A stretch of DNA of 64,000 bases, taken from the NCBI GenBank assembly GCA_009617715.1, contig VTFK01000549.1:122542-186541 (forward strand), written 5' to 3'. A program made the translations under genes and the position numbers. Source of the DNA: Plectrocnemia conspersa (Eukaryota > Arthropoda > Insecta > Trichoptera > Polycentropodidae). The notes under the pieces are model-generated. The model was not told where the DNA came from and did not search any database. It saw nothing but the letters and a program-made list of their open reading frames with translations. Positions 22,916 through 34,007 of this stretch are shown here, piece after piece; within the stretch, counting starts at the first letter, position 1, and every line of letters starts with the position of its first letter.

Positions 22916-23512
22916 TTAACAGTTAATTTTCAGAAACAGTGATATATTTACATTTATGTATGACAAACTGTTTAATATTTTAAGGTAATTTTTTTTTTAG
23001 TTGTCACTTTTAAATTCTAACTAATGTTTATTCTAACACTTTTAAAGATTAACTATTGTATATGTATCTTATTGTTCAGAAGCAATACGGGACCGTTAGA
23101 ATTTTTATGAGACTGGAACGAAAAATGGTTATTCTTCTTGAAAGTATATAATACCAATGTGTTCGCTTAAAGAATCACATACATTGCAATCATTAACGTT
23201 AACTTTAAATTCAAATACATACATAAATATATCCATATTACTTTTTCATTGTTTTAGTACTTGACTATTTATGTAAAATTTCATATAAAAGTACATTCTT
23301 TTCTTCAGTTGTCACGTTTAAATCGCCTTTATGAATTATAAGTAGGAATATTGTGCACGGCTTATAACCTTACATGTACATAGCTTTAATTGTTTATATT
23401 TATTTTCAGAAGCAATGAGAAAACAACGCAAGGAATATATGGCGAGTTGTATGCAAAAGTATTACCACAACGCCCCAGAATGAAAAGTAATTATCCATTT
23501 TGAACAAATATT

Positions 23513-24469
23513 ATGGCAATTTGCTTAGCTATAATAGGTATAGTTGTAGACAGCCAAGAAGGTGAAACGTGTTAGTGGTAGTGAATCTGTGAGCATATCC
23601 ATACTAGTCTTTCTTGATTGGGTGTATACATGTATTTGCAACGAAAATAATGATTTATTGTCGTAAAATGCATTATATTGGTTGACGGGTTGTCGTTTGG
23701 GCGAAGTCAATTGTTTTGTAAAGAAAATACAGTATTTATAAAGTATGTAGCTATGTCGGTATACAGTAAGATGCGTATTTTTAGGTACTGCCTTAAATAC
23801 GCATAACAGTTATGCAGCAAGTAGTCGCCGCGACAAAACTGGGGATCAACCCAGTTTACAAAATTTATCAGAATTAAAAAACTAACGGAAAACAAATAGT
23901 TATAATAAATCAGTGATAAGATGTATTCACAATTACCAATAGAATTTAAATTAAAAAATAACGTAAATAAAAATTAACAGAAATATAAAAAAAAACGAAA
24001 AGTGAAATATCTTTTTTTATATTCTAATTTTTAAGTTTATTTTACGATTTTGTAAAAACAAAAATAATCTAAAATTATTTATTAAACGTTTTTCTATAAA
24101 TATTAGTTGGTAAAAAATAATATAAAATAAATTAATAAAAAATGTTAAGCTCTTGATATACACTGTGACTAACAGACGCATTTCACCTTCTTGTTTGTCC
24201 ACAACTATACTACCGCATACGCTATAGGGGAGGTTCACTGTAAAAACAATGATATAAGAAAAATGTTTGTTAGTAATTTATAATTCAATACATATTATCG
24301 AAAATTGTACAATGGTGAAAATGAGAAGCAAAAGTTATAAACGATAATTATAGACAAAAAATGCTTTTTTCAAAATAATTAAAATATTAAAATCATGTTT
24401 TATTTATTTTTCTCAAAAAAATATGAAACAAAACTCGAAAAATGTCTTCAAATATAATTCTAATTTTTT
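23513..24469. other. AT-rich intergenic, nothing recognised
   Basis: Short minus-strand open frames of 60-73 codons occur, without domains. Confidence 0.35.
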
Positions 24470-26370
24470 ATTATTTTTAGAACTTGATGTTTTTTCATGT
24501 CATTCTTTACGATGAATCCAAACCTTATACACTACATCCAGGTCAATCTTTCTTTCTTGCAATATAAATGATTTAATTCTCATTAAATTGTCTAAATTGG
24601 TTGCGTGTTTTAGATTTGATAGTGTTCATTAAGTAAATCCACGTTCACAGTTCACGCTTGACGCTTGAAATGTTCCACAAATATCGTAGAAAATCAAAAT
24701 TTTCTTAAATTCTTCGTATTATAGAGCATACATTATTAAGTCATTGAATGTTTCTATACAGCCAGTTTTGTATTTTTCATTAATTAAAACTTAAGATCCG
24801 TATATTCCTCCATTGTTTTACATAAATAATTTTCATCCTCAATTTTTATTATAGATTGGTTTTGTATGTATAATTGTTTTATGCCATCTTTTCCATGTTT
24901 TATATTCAAATTATTTCTCATCTTTAAAATCTATCCTCTAAGTGATCGCAAAGTAATCGAATACATTTAAGAAACGCAGATGTATCTATATTATTATGAT
25001 TTAAAATGTTCTCGACCTCCACACTCCAAGAGACTACTTGTCCTAAATATTGTGTTCTTATTTTATTTGCCTTTGCAAATTGGTGAGCTTTATTTCATCA
25101 ATGTTAAATTACTCATTTGCAAAATTTTATTTAAGTTTGCTAATTCCCCGAATACATTATGAAGTATCATGTATTCTACTCGATATTTTGGATCTTTAAG
25201 ATATTTTAAACCGTATTTATTTATGGAGTCATTTGATTCCTCGACTTTCTCTGTGCAGTAATTTATTAATACATCATAATTTCTCACAGAGAATTTAGTG
25301 CAGAATATCTTGATAGCCATCTTACTTCATTGAGAGGTCTGAATAATCAATATAAAAAATATCGTCTAATTCTTTAAAGTTTTCATTTTTTTACAATTTT
25401 TCTTCTAAACATTGTATATATTTTTCTTAAATGGGTTTCGATTTCTTTAATAAAAGGCACCCATTTCCAAGCGTCATCTATTCCTAGATCTTCCCTGTGA
25501 CCCAAACAGTTGTTGATTCAAGTGTTCAATTTCTTCTAGGCAGCTACATTGTTTGTTTTTCTTAACATTACAGCGGGTTCCATCGGAAGTGAATATAACC
25601 ATTTTTGCAAATCAATATCATTTTCTTTATAAAACTTTTTATTTCTCTTACTTAAACGACTGTAATAGAAATACTGTCAAATCAAATTAAATGAATAATT
25701 CCAGCAAATATTGTTTTATAACATAATTCAGAAACTGGTCTTTATATCACGTATAATATAATTTTTTCCACAGAAATATCAATGCTTTCATCTACTATGA
25801 AAGTATGTAATGAAGACGTTCTTATTTCATCCATGATCTCTTTATGCAAAATCGTTCTAATACATTCTACAAATTTTAATGAATAATATTTGCTGCACCA
25901 TGGTGAATCAGGAATTTTAATGGATTTCTCAACATAATCATGTATGTTTAGCACAGAGTATATAATTATTGCTGGTTATTGCTAAAATAACATTGTCAAT
26001 AAAAATCTTCCTGGATTTTAGTAAAAAAAATTAAAATTTTCCCATTTTTTTTATTTATCATATAAATAACTGACTACACTTTTTTGACTTATGTGTCGCC
26101 TTAAATAGTCAAATTTTCAATCGGTCCATTTTTTACCAGTGGTAAATTCAACTTTAGAATTCGATTGGCTGCAAATTTTACAAATTATATCATTCGTATT
26201 GCTGCGATAATGTCCCCGAGTTTCACTGTTGAAATTTGCGATGGTTTTGATAATGGCATTTCAGTTTCAATTGATAAAGACAGCCATTCAAGCTTGAATT
26301 CCTCACAACTTTTTTTGTTTTGTGAGTAACTCGATGAAAACATAAAATGACTTGCTGAAGGTTTTGACAT
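24470..26370 (-). pseudogene. hAT transposase pseudogene (SCAND3/ZMYM-like group)
   Basis: On the minus strand, pieces of a hAT transposase follow in order. First is a start region (SKPSASHFMFSSSYSQNKK, then FKLEWLSLSIETEMPLSKP, 26370-26185). Next is FVECIRTILHKEIMDEIRTS with HTFIVDESIDISVEK (25870-25760), where the Asp of VDES is the usual first catalytic residue. Then comes a segment with KYLKDPKYRVEYMILHNVFG (about 25200-25110). A C-terminal SVNCERGF and NTIKSKTRNQ block (about 24660-24590) corresponds to the dimerisation region. Stops and frameshifts separate the pieces. Confidence 0.75.
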
Positions 26371-26848
26371 CTGTGGTGAGATAAAATATTTAATTTAATT
26401 TTTAAAAATTAATATTGCTTAACGATAGTGTGAATATATTATAATGCTTATAATTAAAAGAGTAATGTAATATCTAATAAAAGAATGACAGAATGACGCA
26501 TGCATATCAAAATACAATTGCTTAAATCTATTCTCTTTGAAGTAATATTGACAACTGAAACGAATGCAGTTCTTGAAATTAATATCATTATTCGAGTGCA
26601 TAAGAGCAGGATGCAAGGACGTGCAATTGTCTCACTCACTCTCGAGTCTCGACACCTTTAATGCGAATACCCAAAGATAAAGTTGATGTCATTTTTAAAT
26701 TTAATTTTTGATTTAATTTTAGAAAATTTAAATATTAAAATTATTGTTTGTTCTGATGATTTTTGGAGTGCACGCTTGCTTGTGAAACTTTCAAAACTCA
26801 TGTGCGGCCGCGTATGCGCGCAGCTTAGAGGGAACGTTGGTCTTTAGT
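26371..26848 (-). mobile_element. 5' flank of the minus-strand hAT element
   Basis: Between the transposase start and about 26848 lies the element's presumed leader. Its outer end, read on the minus strand, begins caacgttccctctaagctgc, a sequence style seen at termini of some hAT elements. The matching opposite terminus was not found. Confidence 0.4.
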
Positions 26849-26959
26849 GATGTCTTATAAATTTTTGCTAATAAGATAAACACATTAGCAACATGAATTC
26901 CAATGTTTTTTATATTATCTCATTACCCAGGAATCTTAGCATTATATTTGTTACATTAA

Positions 26960-27167
26960 GGCCGGCCGCACATGTATGGTTTCTTGATTAGGTTTCTGCG
27001 TCTGGAGTTCAGATTCGGTAACCCGGCGTGCTGTACACGGCGTTCGGCAAATATACGAACGTGTATGTCATGTATAACATTTTGTATGAAATATGTGTAT
27101 ACAGATTTCTGAATCTAAATTCCTGATGCGAAAACCTAATCAGCAAACCGTAGATGTGGGGCCGGCC
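26960..27167. mobile_element. PIF/Harbinger-type MITE with TAA target duplication
   Basis: A 208-bp element with ~60-bp imperfect inverted repeats (ggccggccgcacatgtatgg at left; ggccggccccacatctacgg read inward from the right). It is flanked by TAA at 26957-26959 and 27168-27170. A 3-bp TAA/TTA duplication plus GGCC-rich ends is typical of PIF/Harbinger. It has no coding capacity. Confidence 0.85.
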
Positions 27168-27290
27168 TAAATGCTCATCTAATATTTAAAAAATAAAATG
27201 TATTTTAACAGAAAGGACTGGATATGTGTTTATCATAGTATTGTATTTTTCTTTTTAATTATATTAACTTTGATTACTTTTATTTCAGTA

Positions 27291-27404
27291 TCGACGATTG
27301 CAATGTCGCTGACGCCTCGGAGAAAACCACTGAACTGCTTTCACACTACACATACAAATGAGTATCCAAAGAATATATTTATAACATCGACCACTACCAC
27401 TTAG
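27291..27404 (+). CDS. Possible terminal exon, unidentified
   Basis: A good splice acceptor (tttatttcag, ending near 27290) precedes an open stretch containing AMSLTPRRKPLNCF that ends at a TAG at 27402. It is followed within a few bases by AATAAA-like words (27408-27420). This has the layout of a last exon, but no upstream exon or protein family is recognised. Chance is quite possible. Confidence 0.2.
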   Translation, partial: STIAMSLTPRRKPLNCFHTTHTNEYPKNIFITSTTTT

Positions 27405-28247
27405 CAAAATAAATAAATTGTTCAGTGTAATATATAAATATAATAAATATTAAGGAAGTAATTACAATAAAGAATAAATTACATTTTGCTAATGCATCAG
27501 AGCAATGATTCTCAAAGTTTTTGCTCCATGCTCCTTTCCCCCCTATATGTAATATTGTCCTTCTATCCTTTTAAAGTTACAAGACTTAATCGAAATAAAA
27601 TTAGTGTAAATGTTGGTATAGTTAGTTTACAAACATATTTATTTATTTCAGGTGACTCATTTTGCAGGACAAATTGTGTCACACTAAATGAAGCATTCTG
27701 AATATATGTTCAGTAATAATTAAATTCCCCTCCTAAACTCCTGAAAATATCCACCCCCTTATTTAACTTAAAGCGTCTCAATGCTTTACGTTCATCAATG
27801 GCGAATAGCGGGATGAGTATATTTCTACTGTTTTTAAAGACGAACTAGGGTGAAGATTTATCTTGAATTTCTCCTATCAGTCACGATTTAGTGTAAAGTT
27901 CACTAGTGAACTATCATGACTATATGTACACTGATCAAGTTTGTGATCTACAAAATTATATGTTAATTGTTTTGTATACAAATATAAAATTATTTATTTA
28001 CTTAAATAATGTTTGTGTTTTATAAGACCCTTAACCCAATACAAACCATATCACTAATATCTTTGTACCAAAATCCACCTTAAAAATCTTATTATCTTGA
28101 TTCATAGTGATCAAGATTTCATTATTTTAAAATCTTTAGAATACTGTTAAAGATGTATTAGTCTTTTGTGCAGTGCATTGTCTGATATTATTAATAGTAA
28201 CTACTAAATTATTTCTACCGGCATTTTACTAGTCATAGGGCGTGATT
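27405..28247. other. Intergenic, possible degraded MITE near 27497
   Basis: Words 'agcaatgattctcaaag' (about 27504) and, in reverse, 'agcattgagacgctttaa' (about 27770) could be eroded inverted ends of an element. Flanks do not match clearly. Nothing else is supported. Confidence 0.25.
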
Positions 28248-28334
28248 CATAAATTATATCTATGGGTAATAGTTTATTATGTATATATTATATATACATA
28301 CATAATAAACTATTACCCATAAATATAATTTATG
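28248..28334. repeat. Near-perfect 87-bp hairpin
   Basis: The left arm from 28248 (cataaattatatctatggg, then taatagtttattatgta) is matched by its reverse complement ending at 28334, with an almost loop-free centre in 'tatatat' near 28290. Only a few mismatches are seen. It could be a tiny MITE or a solo hairpin, and would form a stable cruciform or RNA stem. Confidence 0.85.
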
Positions 28335-28589
28335 GCACCATAGTGAGAATTTCGAAAAATTTTTATGCCATCGCTAATAGCATGGCTACTGATCTTAACA
28401 TAATATAGCACTTTATAGACCATTTGTATATCAGGTTTTAACACACTGCCGTTCTTGTCGTGCTATGTAAATGCTTACTATTAATAGATATTTAAAACTG
28501 ACCACTGATCTCGTTAATTTTATTTTCTACGTGTACTTGTTTCTCTAATATCGTAGATTTTTCTTTGGTACATTAATGTTAAAACTTTG

Positions 28590-31105
28590 TTTTAAAATCC
28601 TTTGATTGATAAATTAACTGCAATTTAATTTTAAACATTTCGCAGTGGGATTATTACATCATCTGTTATAAAAGTACATGTATTTTATTTGAAAATTGTG
28701 TTTATTTTTTATTGGTAACATATAAAATTAATCACGTTTTATTAAGTTTATGTTTAAATTAAACTACATATAATATTTATATAATACATTTGAACGAATA
28801 TTGGAGTCATATTTTATAGTCGCTATAATAGAATTTTGATATTTTTAATTTCGCTAATATTCTCTATGTGCCAAAAACTTATTACTCGCTGGCGTCTGTG
28901 CTAATCTTTTTATCTGAAATAATCAATTTATCTATAAATGTATTTCGTTTAATCATAAGGAAGTAAAGAAGAGAATAAAAGTTCACTTTCTGATAATATT
29001 TAGAAACTTCAGGTAATATTATTTTGTTGAAAATACAATCGCTAAAAATATAATCGTAAATTACGAATTGTTTTTTTTGGCAATTATCCATATAGCAAAA
29101 ATGCATTACACGTTTTTTGCTCAAAAAAATGTTTGTATGTTTGGCTTTATAAAACAATATAATAAGGTAAGATTTTGATTTGTTTTACGAAAAAAAATAT
29201 AAGAAAGATTAATTCCAGAACTACAATCACAAATATAAATTAGGTAGTAAAAAGTAGTCTTTCAGTTGATTCATTGAAAAATGTGTGCACTCAATACAAT
29301 CAAATAAATAATTGCACTAATTTATTTTATTGTTTTAATAGAAAGATTCTTTTTTTACTGCATACTTTGTGTTTGTGACTGTAGTTTTAGAATTAATCTT
29401 TTCTGTCGTTTTTTCTTTCGCAAAGCACATCAAAATCTTACCTTATAATATTGTTTTAAAAGACAAATAAGCAATCTTTTTTTTTAAGTATAATTGTGAA
29501 ATGCATTTTTGCTGTATGTATAATTGCAAAAAAAAATTCGAAAGAAACTTCGTGCAATATTATTTTGTTGAAAATACAATCGCTAAAAATATAATCGTAA
29601 ATTACGAATTGTTTTTTTTGCAATTATCCATATAGCAAAAATGCATTTAATGTATTTTGCTCAAAAAAATGTTTGTATGTTTGGCTTTTTTAAAACAATA
29701 CAATAAAGGTATGATTTTGATTTGTTTTACGAAAAAAAAAAATATAGGAAAGATTAATTCAGAACTACAATCACAAAATATAAATTAGGCAGTAAAAAGT
29801 AGTCTTTCAATTGATGCATTGAAAAATGTGTGCACTCAATACAATCAAATAAATAGTTGCACTAATTTCTTTTATTGTTTTAATAGAAAGATTCTTTTTT
29901 TACTGCATACTTTGTGTTTGTGACTGTAGTTTTAGAATTAATCTTTTCTGTCGTTTTTTCTTTCGCAAAGCACATCAAAATCTTACCTTATAATATTGTT
30001 TTAAAAGACAAATAAGCAATCTTTTTTTTTAAGTATAATTGTGAAATGCATTTTTGCTGTATGTATAATTGCAAAAAAAAATTCAAAAGAAACTTCGTGC
30101 AATATTATTTTGTTGAAAATACAATCGCTAAAAATATAATCGTAAATTACGAATTGTTTTTTTTTGCAATTATCCATATAGCAAAAATGCATTTAATGTA
30201 TTTTGCTCAAAAAAATGTTTGTATGTTTGGCTTTTTAAAACAATACAATAAGGTATGATTTTGATTTGTTTTACGAAAAAAAAATATAGGAAAGATTAAT
30301 TCCAGAACTACAATCACAAATATAAATTAGGCAGTAAAAAGTAGTCTTTCAATTGATGCATTGAAAAATGTGTGCACTCAATACAATCAAATAAATAGTT
30401 GCACTAATTTCTTTTATTGTTTTAATAGAAAGATTATTTTTTTACTGCATACTTTCTGTTTGTGACTGTAGTTTTGGACTTAATATTTTCTGTCGTTTTT
30501 TCTTTCGCGAAGCACATCAAAATCTTACCATATAACCTTGTTTTAAAAAGACAAACATACAATCTTGTTTTTTGAGCAATATACGTGAAATGTATTTTTG
30601 CTGTATGGATAATTGTAAAAAAAAAACAATTCGTAATTTACGATTACATTTTTAGCGATTGTATTTTCTGAAAATAATATCATATCTGAACTTATCTAAA
30701 TATCAAATGAGAAAGAGTATTTGTGTGCTTTTTCTACTTTCTTATGATTAATACCGAAATACGTTTAATAGATAAATTTATTAGTTCTGATTAAAAGATG
30801 AACATAAACGCTAGCGAATAATAGATTTTCGGCACATGGAGAATATATGCAAAATTAAAAATATTAAGATTGTATTCTAGTGACTTGAAAATATGACCGC
30901 AATAATCGTTCAAAAAAATATTCTATAAAAATATTATAATTTAGTTTCTAAGTAAACAGAAAAAAACGTGTTTAATTTTATATGCTACCCATAAAAAAAA
31001 CACACAATTTAAAAATAAAATATGTGTATTTTTACAACTGATGATGAAATAATTCAACTGTGAAATGTTTAAAACTGATTTGCTGTTAATTTATTGATAA
31101 CAAAC
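28590..31105. mobile_element. Foldback-like element: long inverted arms around palindromic tandem units
   Basis: The left arm (28590-29105) and right arm (30585-31105) are imperfect inverted repeats of roughly 500 bp. Paired landmarks are 'ttttaaacatttcgcagt' (28630) with its complement near 31070, 'acatataaaattaa' (28720) with its complement near 30985, and 'tctctatgtgcc' (28861) with its complement near 30830-30845. Between them are tandem units of about 545 bp, each of which is itself palindromic. No transposase is present. The architecture resembles Foldback-type elements, but I cannot name a family. Confidence 0.7.
29029..30680. repeat. Tandem array of palindromic ~545-bp units
   Basis: The anchor 'gaaaatacaatcgctaaaaa' occurs at about 29029, 29570 and 30117, and once inverted near 30650, giving periods of about 541-547 bp. 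Within each unit the half beginning 'gattttgatttgttttacg' is matched in inverted form by the half ending 'gcacatcaaaatc'. A second inner palindrome joins 'atgcatttttgctgtatg' to 'catatagcaaaaatgcat'. Short open frames here are by-products. Confidence 0.8.
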
Positions 31106-31611
31106 TAAAAATATATTTGCCACACTTTTTGCGCTGTGTTTTATCTACTGTTTTTAAATTTTGTTAATTATAATGCTACATTTTTTTATAACTATAAGAT
31201 AACTTTACACACCCTTTGCTTTGCTTTTATCTATTTTTAAGTTTTATCTATTTATCTAAATTAGGGAGTGTGCAGCTGGCGTATGTGTAAATTTTGGACC
31301 CTCAACTTTTTAGGTTTCAAGTTATTAGTTTTGAATAAATTTCATTATTTTGAATACGTTTTTAATATTCTTTGAATTATGAATTTATTCTATATACATA
31401 TTCAAACTATGGTGTGGGTTGTGAGTGTGATGAATGGGTTTTTGTAGGCTATTTTATTTTTATTTATCGCTTAAGACGTTTTGGTCATTTGTTATTTTAA
31501 ATAATATATTAATCATTTTTGTAACTAAAATAATATTATTTTTAGTATAAAGGCGTTATATTTTCACATCTATATTAATAATTCTTTATTTTAATTAAAT
31601 TAAATAAAAGC
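31106..31611. other. AT-rich intergenic
   Basis: No supported feature. Confidence 0.35.
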
Positions 31612-31752
31612 GTGATTGAGCACATTTTTATTTGGAAACGTATAAATATAAATGCCGTTCCATTGGGACCATTGGTATCTAATGACAAAAGCCAGTTTGT
31701 TACCCTGCATCGACTTCGCAGTGGGAATGATTGGTTACTGCTCATATTTCAA
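31612..31752 (+). CDS. Candidate exon of an unidentified plus-strand gene
   Basis: Open frame with balanced amino-acid composition (NAVPLGPLVSNDKSQFVTLH then RLRSGNDWLLLIFQ) ending at a good donor (CAA|gtaagata). Its upstream boundary is not defined: the position given is only the first start-like GTG, and a true acceptor or start could lie further left. No family recognised. It is followed in phase by the candidate exon at 32481. Confidence 0.35.
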
Positions 31753-32480
31753 GTAAGATATTATATTAAAATTTCTAGCATATCGTTTTTAAATTATAAG
31801 ACACATAATTTAATATCTACATTTATTGTTAACAATTATATTATACAATTCGCACACGTGTGCTGAATATACTGCTAAAACGTTTATCGAGTGTGTTCGC
31901 AAGTGTTTTAAATAATTAGTTACATATGTGTAATATATTAATTTTGGTAACTAAATAATCGTTCAGGTTAGGTCCACTAAGTTATGTTACTTTCAGTAAG
32001 GTGACCAGTATTGCTTTCGGCAATACAATACTGTAAAAGATTTACATACATGATTAATTTTTCAACAGGTTATTGTAGTAAATGCATGATCTATCGGTAT
32101 TGATATTATATTAGTTCTTATGAACAAATATAATATTATTTAGAGAAAAGTTATTTAAATATTATATTTATATTTTTTAATTAAAAATATTTTGATTTTA
32201 TGTAGTATTTAAAAGAATAATGGTATGAAGACTCATTATTTCTTATTTTTAATAAGTAAAATGAAAAGGAGTTTAAATCTTTAAATTTTAGCAAACTTTA
32301 AAATTAAATGATCGTTAAGAATCTGCTTTCGACCATCTGTCAAATCGCGGGCATATACTTTTGTTGATGTTTGTTTATGAAACATGTAATTTTATGATAT
32401 GCTATGCCATTATAAATGTAGGTATAAACCATGTTTATTTAATCAAGTTTAACTAATTATTTTAATTGCTGTTATTTTAG

Positions 32481-32558
32481 GAGATTATACGTAAAACTGT
32501 TTCATACATGTACACATCACAGTGGAATCTAAAGGTTAAAGATCGAATACTACGAAAA
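32481..32558 (+). CDS. Candidate internal exon of the same gene
   Basis: A 78-bp stretch with a strong acceptor (tgttattttag) and a donor-like end (AAA|gtataag). It is exactly 26 codons in the phase left by the exon ending at 31752, and contains VSYMYTSQWNLKVKDRIL. The phase match supports a real spliced gene. The protein is not recognised. Confidence 0.35.
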
Positions 32559-32693
32559 GTATAAGCATTTTCTGGATTGCATATCATCTATTATAAAGAA
32601 AAAAATCAGATTTGTTTGATTTTTTTGATCGTCAGTAAGTACTTTATATATTAAAACATAAATACTAAAACAACATTATGATTATTGTTTTAG

Positions 32694-32836
32694 GTTATGG
32701 TTATGTACGGGAAAGTGAACTTGTTCCTGTGGCCCTTGAGTCAAATGTGACGATAATAATCCGGAAAATGAATTTGGACGACCAGAAGAAGAGGACGACG
32801 ACGAAAACGAGGAATCTTGAGACGCATGCTGACTGA
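32694..32836 (+). CDS. Candidate terminal exon with acidic tail
   Basis: The acceptor ttgttttag precedes this block, and an AATAAA (about 32915) lies downstream. Two different frames look coding: the first part as GYGYVRESELVPVALES and the second as NPENEFGRPEEEDDDENEES with a stop. Joining them would need one more base in the A-run near 32744. In the phase expected from the preceding candidate exon it instead reads about 18 codons to a stop. The gene model is therefore unresolved. Confidence 0.3.
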
Positions 32837-33766
32837 TGATGATATACAGAGGTGGACTTAGTAGCTTCTAACAATTACATCGGTACAACATGGACTAGGA
32901 CTACCCTGTCTAAATAAAAACGCACCTTGCATTTTATCTCAAAGATGGTATGGACACAAATGAATTATTTTATTTATTACTTATAAATATTTTTATTATA
33001 TAATTAACTTTGTAAAGTGTACTAGGCATCAGGCTCTGTAGTTTATATAGCGTTATCCTATAATGCAATATTAATTAAAAATAGATAATGTTTTTTATTT
33101 GCTTTTTGCATTTAAAAATGGTAATTATGATAAAATTACATTTTTACTGCTTATCACTAATTAAAATGTAACTTATGATGTGAATTTGCACAAGCGTTAC
33201 GGTAATAAGTTTTTAAATAATTTTATTTACTGTTATATTGCGCGTGCGCATACAGTAGCAATGATTATAAAAATAAACAAATGAAACGTTATCGGGGTTA
33301 TCTCGTTATTACTGGCATAGTAATAAATAAATATGGGATTTTAACATATTTTTAAAACAATAATTTGTTTAGGTGGTTTATAGATTAGAATGAAATAAAA
33401 GTCATTTTTTTGTGTGTACATGTATTCGCACAAGCTTTTCGAAGAAGTTGCTAAGGCTTATATTGGAGACCAACGACTCAGTTGTCAGTTGCACCTATAT
33501 TTTGTCTCCCTTGTCGATAGCCTCGTCAAAATTTCCTTAGCAACCCCTCTTATAAACATTATTACATAATAATTAAAATATATTACAATAATAAATAAAT
33601 TAAATACTGTGTCCTCGCACGGGCGCGACATTAATCAAAATGCGTATATAAATAAATAAATTAGCGGGGATATTTTTTAAATAAATAAATTTACGAATAA
33701 GTCTACGAATGGCATCAGTTCGTCCGGTCGAGACGATCTGCTTTTGCGGTTTTTTTATCACAGGAA
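32837..33766. other. 3' flanks of two convergent genes; otherwise featureless
   Basis: Holds the presumed 3' UTR of the plus-strand candidate gene (AATAAA near 32915) and the 3' flank of minus-strand sls. A small GC-richer patch lies near 33600-33640. No other feature was recognised. Confidence 0.4.
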
Positions 33767-33772
33767 TTTATT
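33767..33772 (-). promoter_or_regulatory. sls: AATAAA polyadenylation signal of sls
   Basis: Minus-strand AATAAA about 40 bases after the sls stop codon, a plausible 3' end signal for the titin transcript. Further AATAAA-like words lie near 33590-33690 and could be alternatives. Confidence 0.5.
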
Positions 33773-33810
33773 TTTTAGCTAAGTTTAGATAAAATTCTGT
33801 GCTTCGGTTG

Positions 33811-34007
33811 TTATTTGAAGAGTTGCTTCGCGTAATGCCATATTCTGAAGAAGTATTCGTCCCTTCTGAGCAGCGAGCCTCTCGCGTAGCTCCTGATGTC
33901 GGCATCCATGTTGTTGTCTCTCAGCCAGGAGGTGCTCGTCTCCGTGCTGAAGCCGGTCGGCTCGGTTATCTCGGTGATTTCATTCGCCTCTTCGACGTAT
34001 TGCATGT
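33811..34007 (-). CDS. sls: sls terminal exon: C-terminal tail
   Basis: Acceptor 'gcgattccag' then DMQYVEEANEITEITEPTGF, continuing to an Arg/aromatic ending (SLLRRDEYFFRIWHYAKQLF) and a TAA at 33811. There is no domain; it is a charged then aromatic tail of about 65 residues after the last FN3. The intron before it is 119 bp. Confidence 0.8.

Larger units (their letters stand above)
21172..23512 (+). repeat. Dispersed repeat, copy 2, interrupted and internally duplicated
   Basis: This is the inverted partner of 4678-5990. It is longer because a TTAA-flanked MITE (22358-22915) and roughly 170 bp of other sequence interrupt it, and because an internal segment of about 300 bp is duplicated. 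Near its right end (23400-23482) a possible acceptor 'tttattttcag' precedes EAMRKQRKEYMASCMQKYYH and a stop, a short conserved-looking reading frame also present in copy 1. The parent element family is not recognised. Confidence 0.75.

Noticed and set aside
27486..27701. 71-codon plus-strand frame
   Set aside because: It overlaps a repeat-like block (gattctcaaagt words) and has no domain; probably chance.
28882..30680. Possible CRISPR or coding content in the 545-bp repeats
   Set aside because: Units are too long, palindromic throughout and lack unique spacers; the host is eukaryotic. Short frames repeat with the unit.
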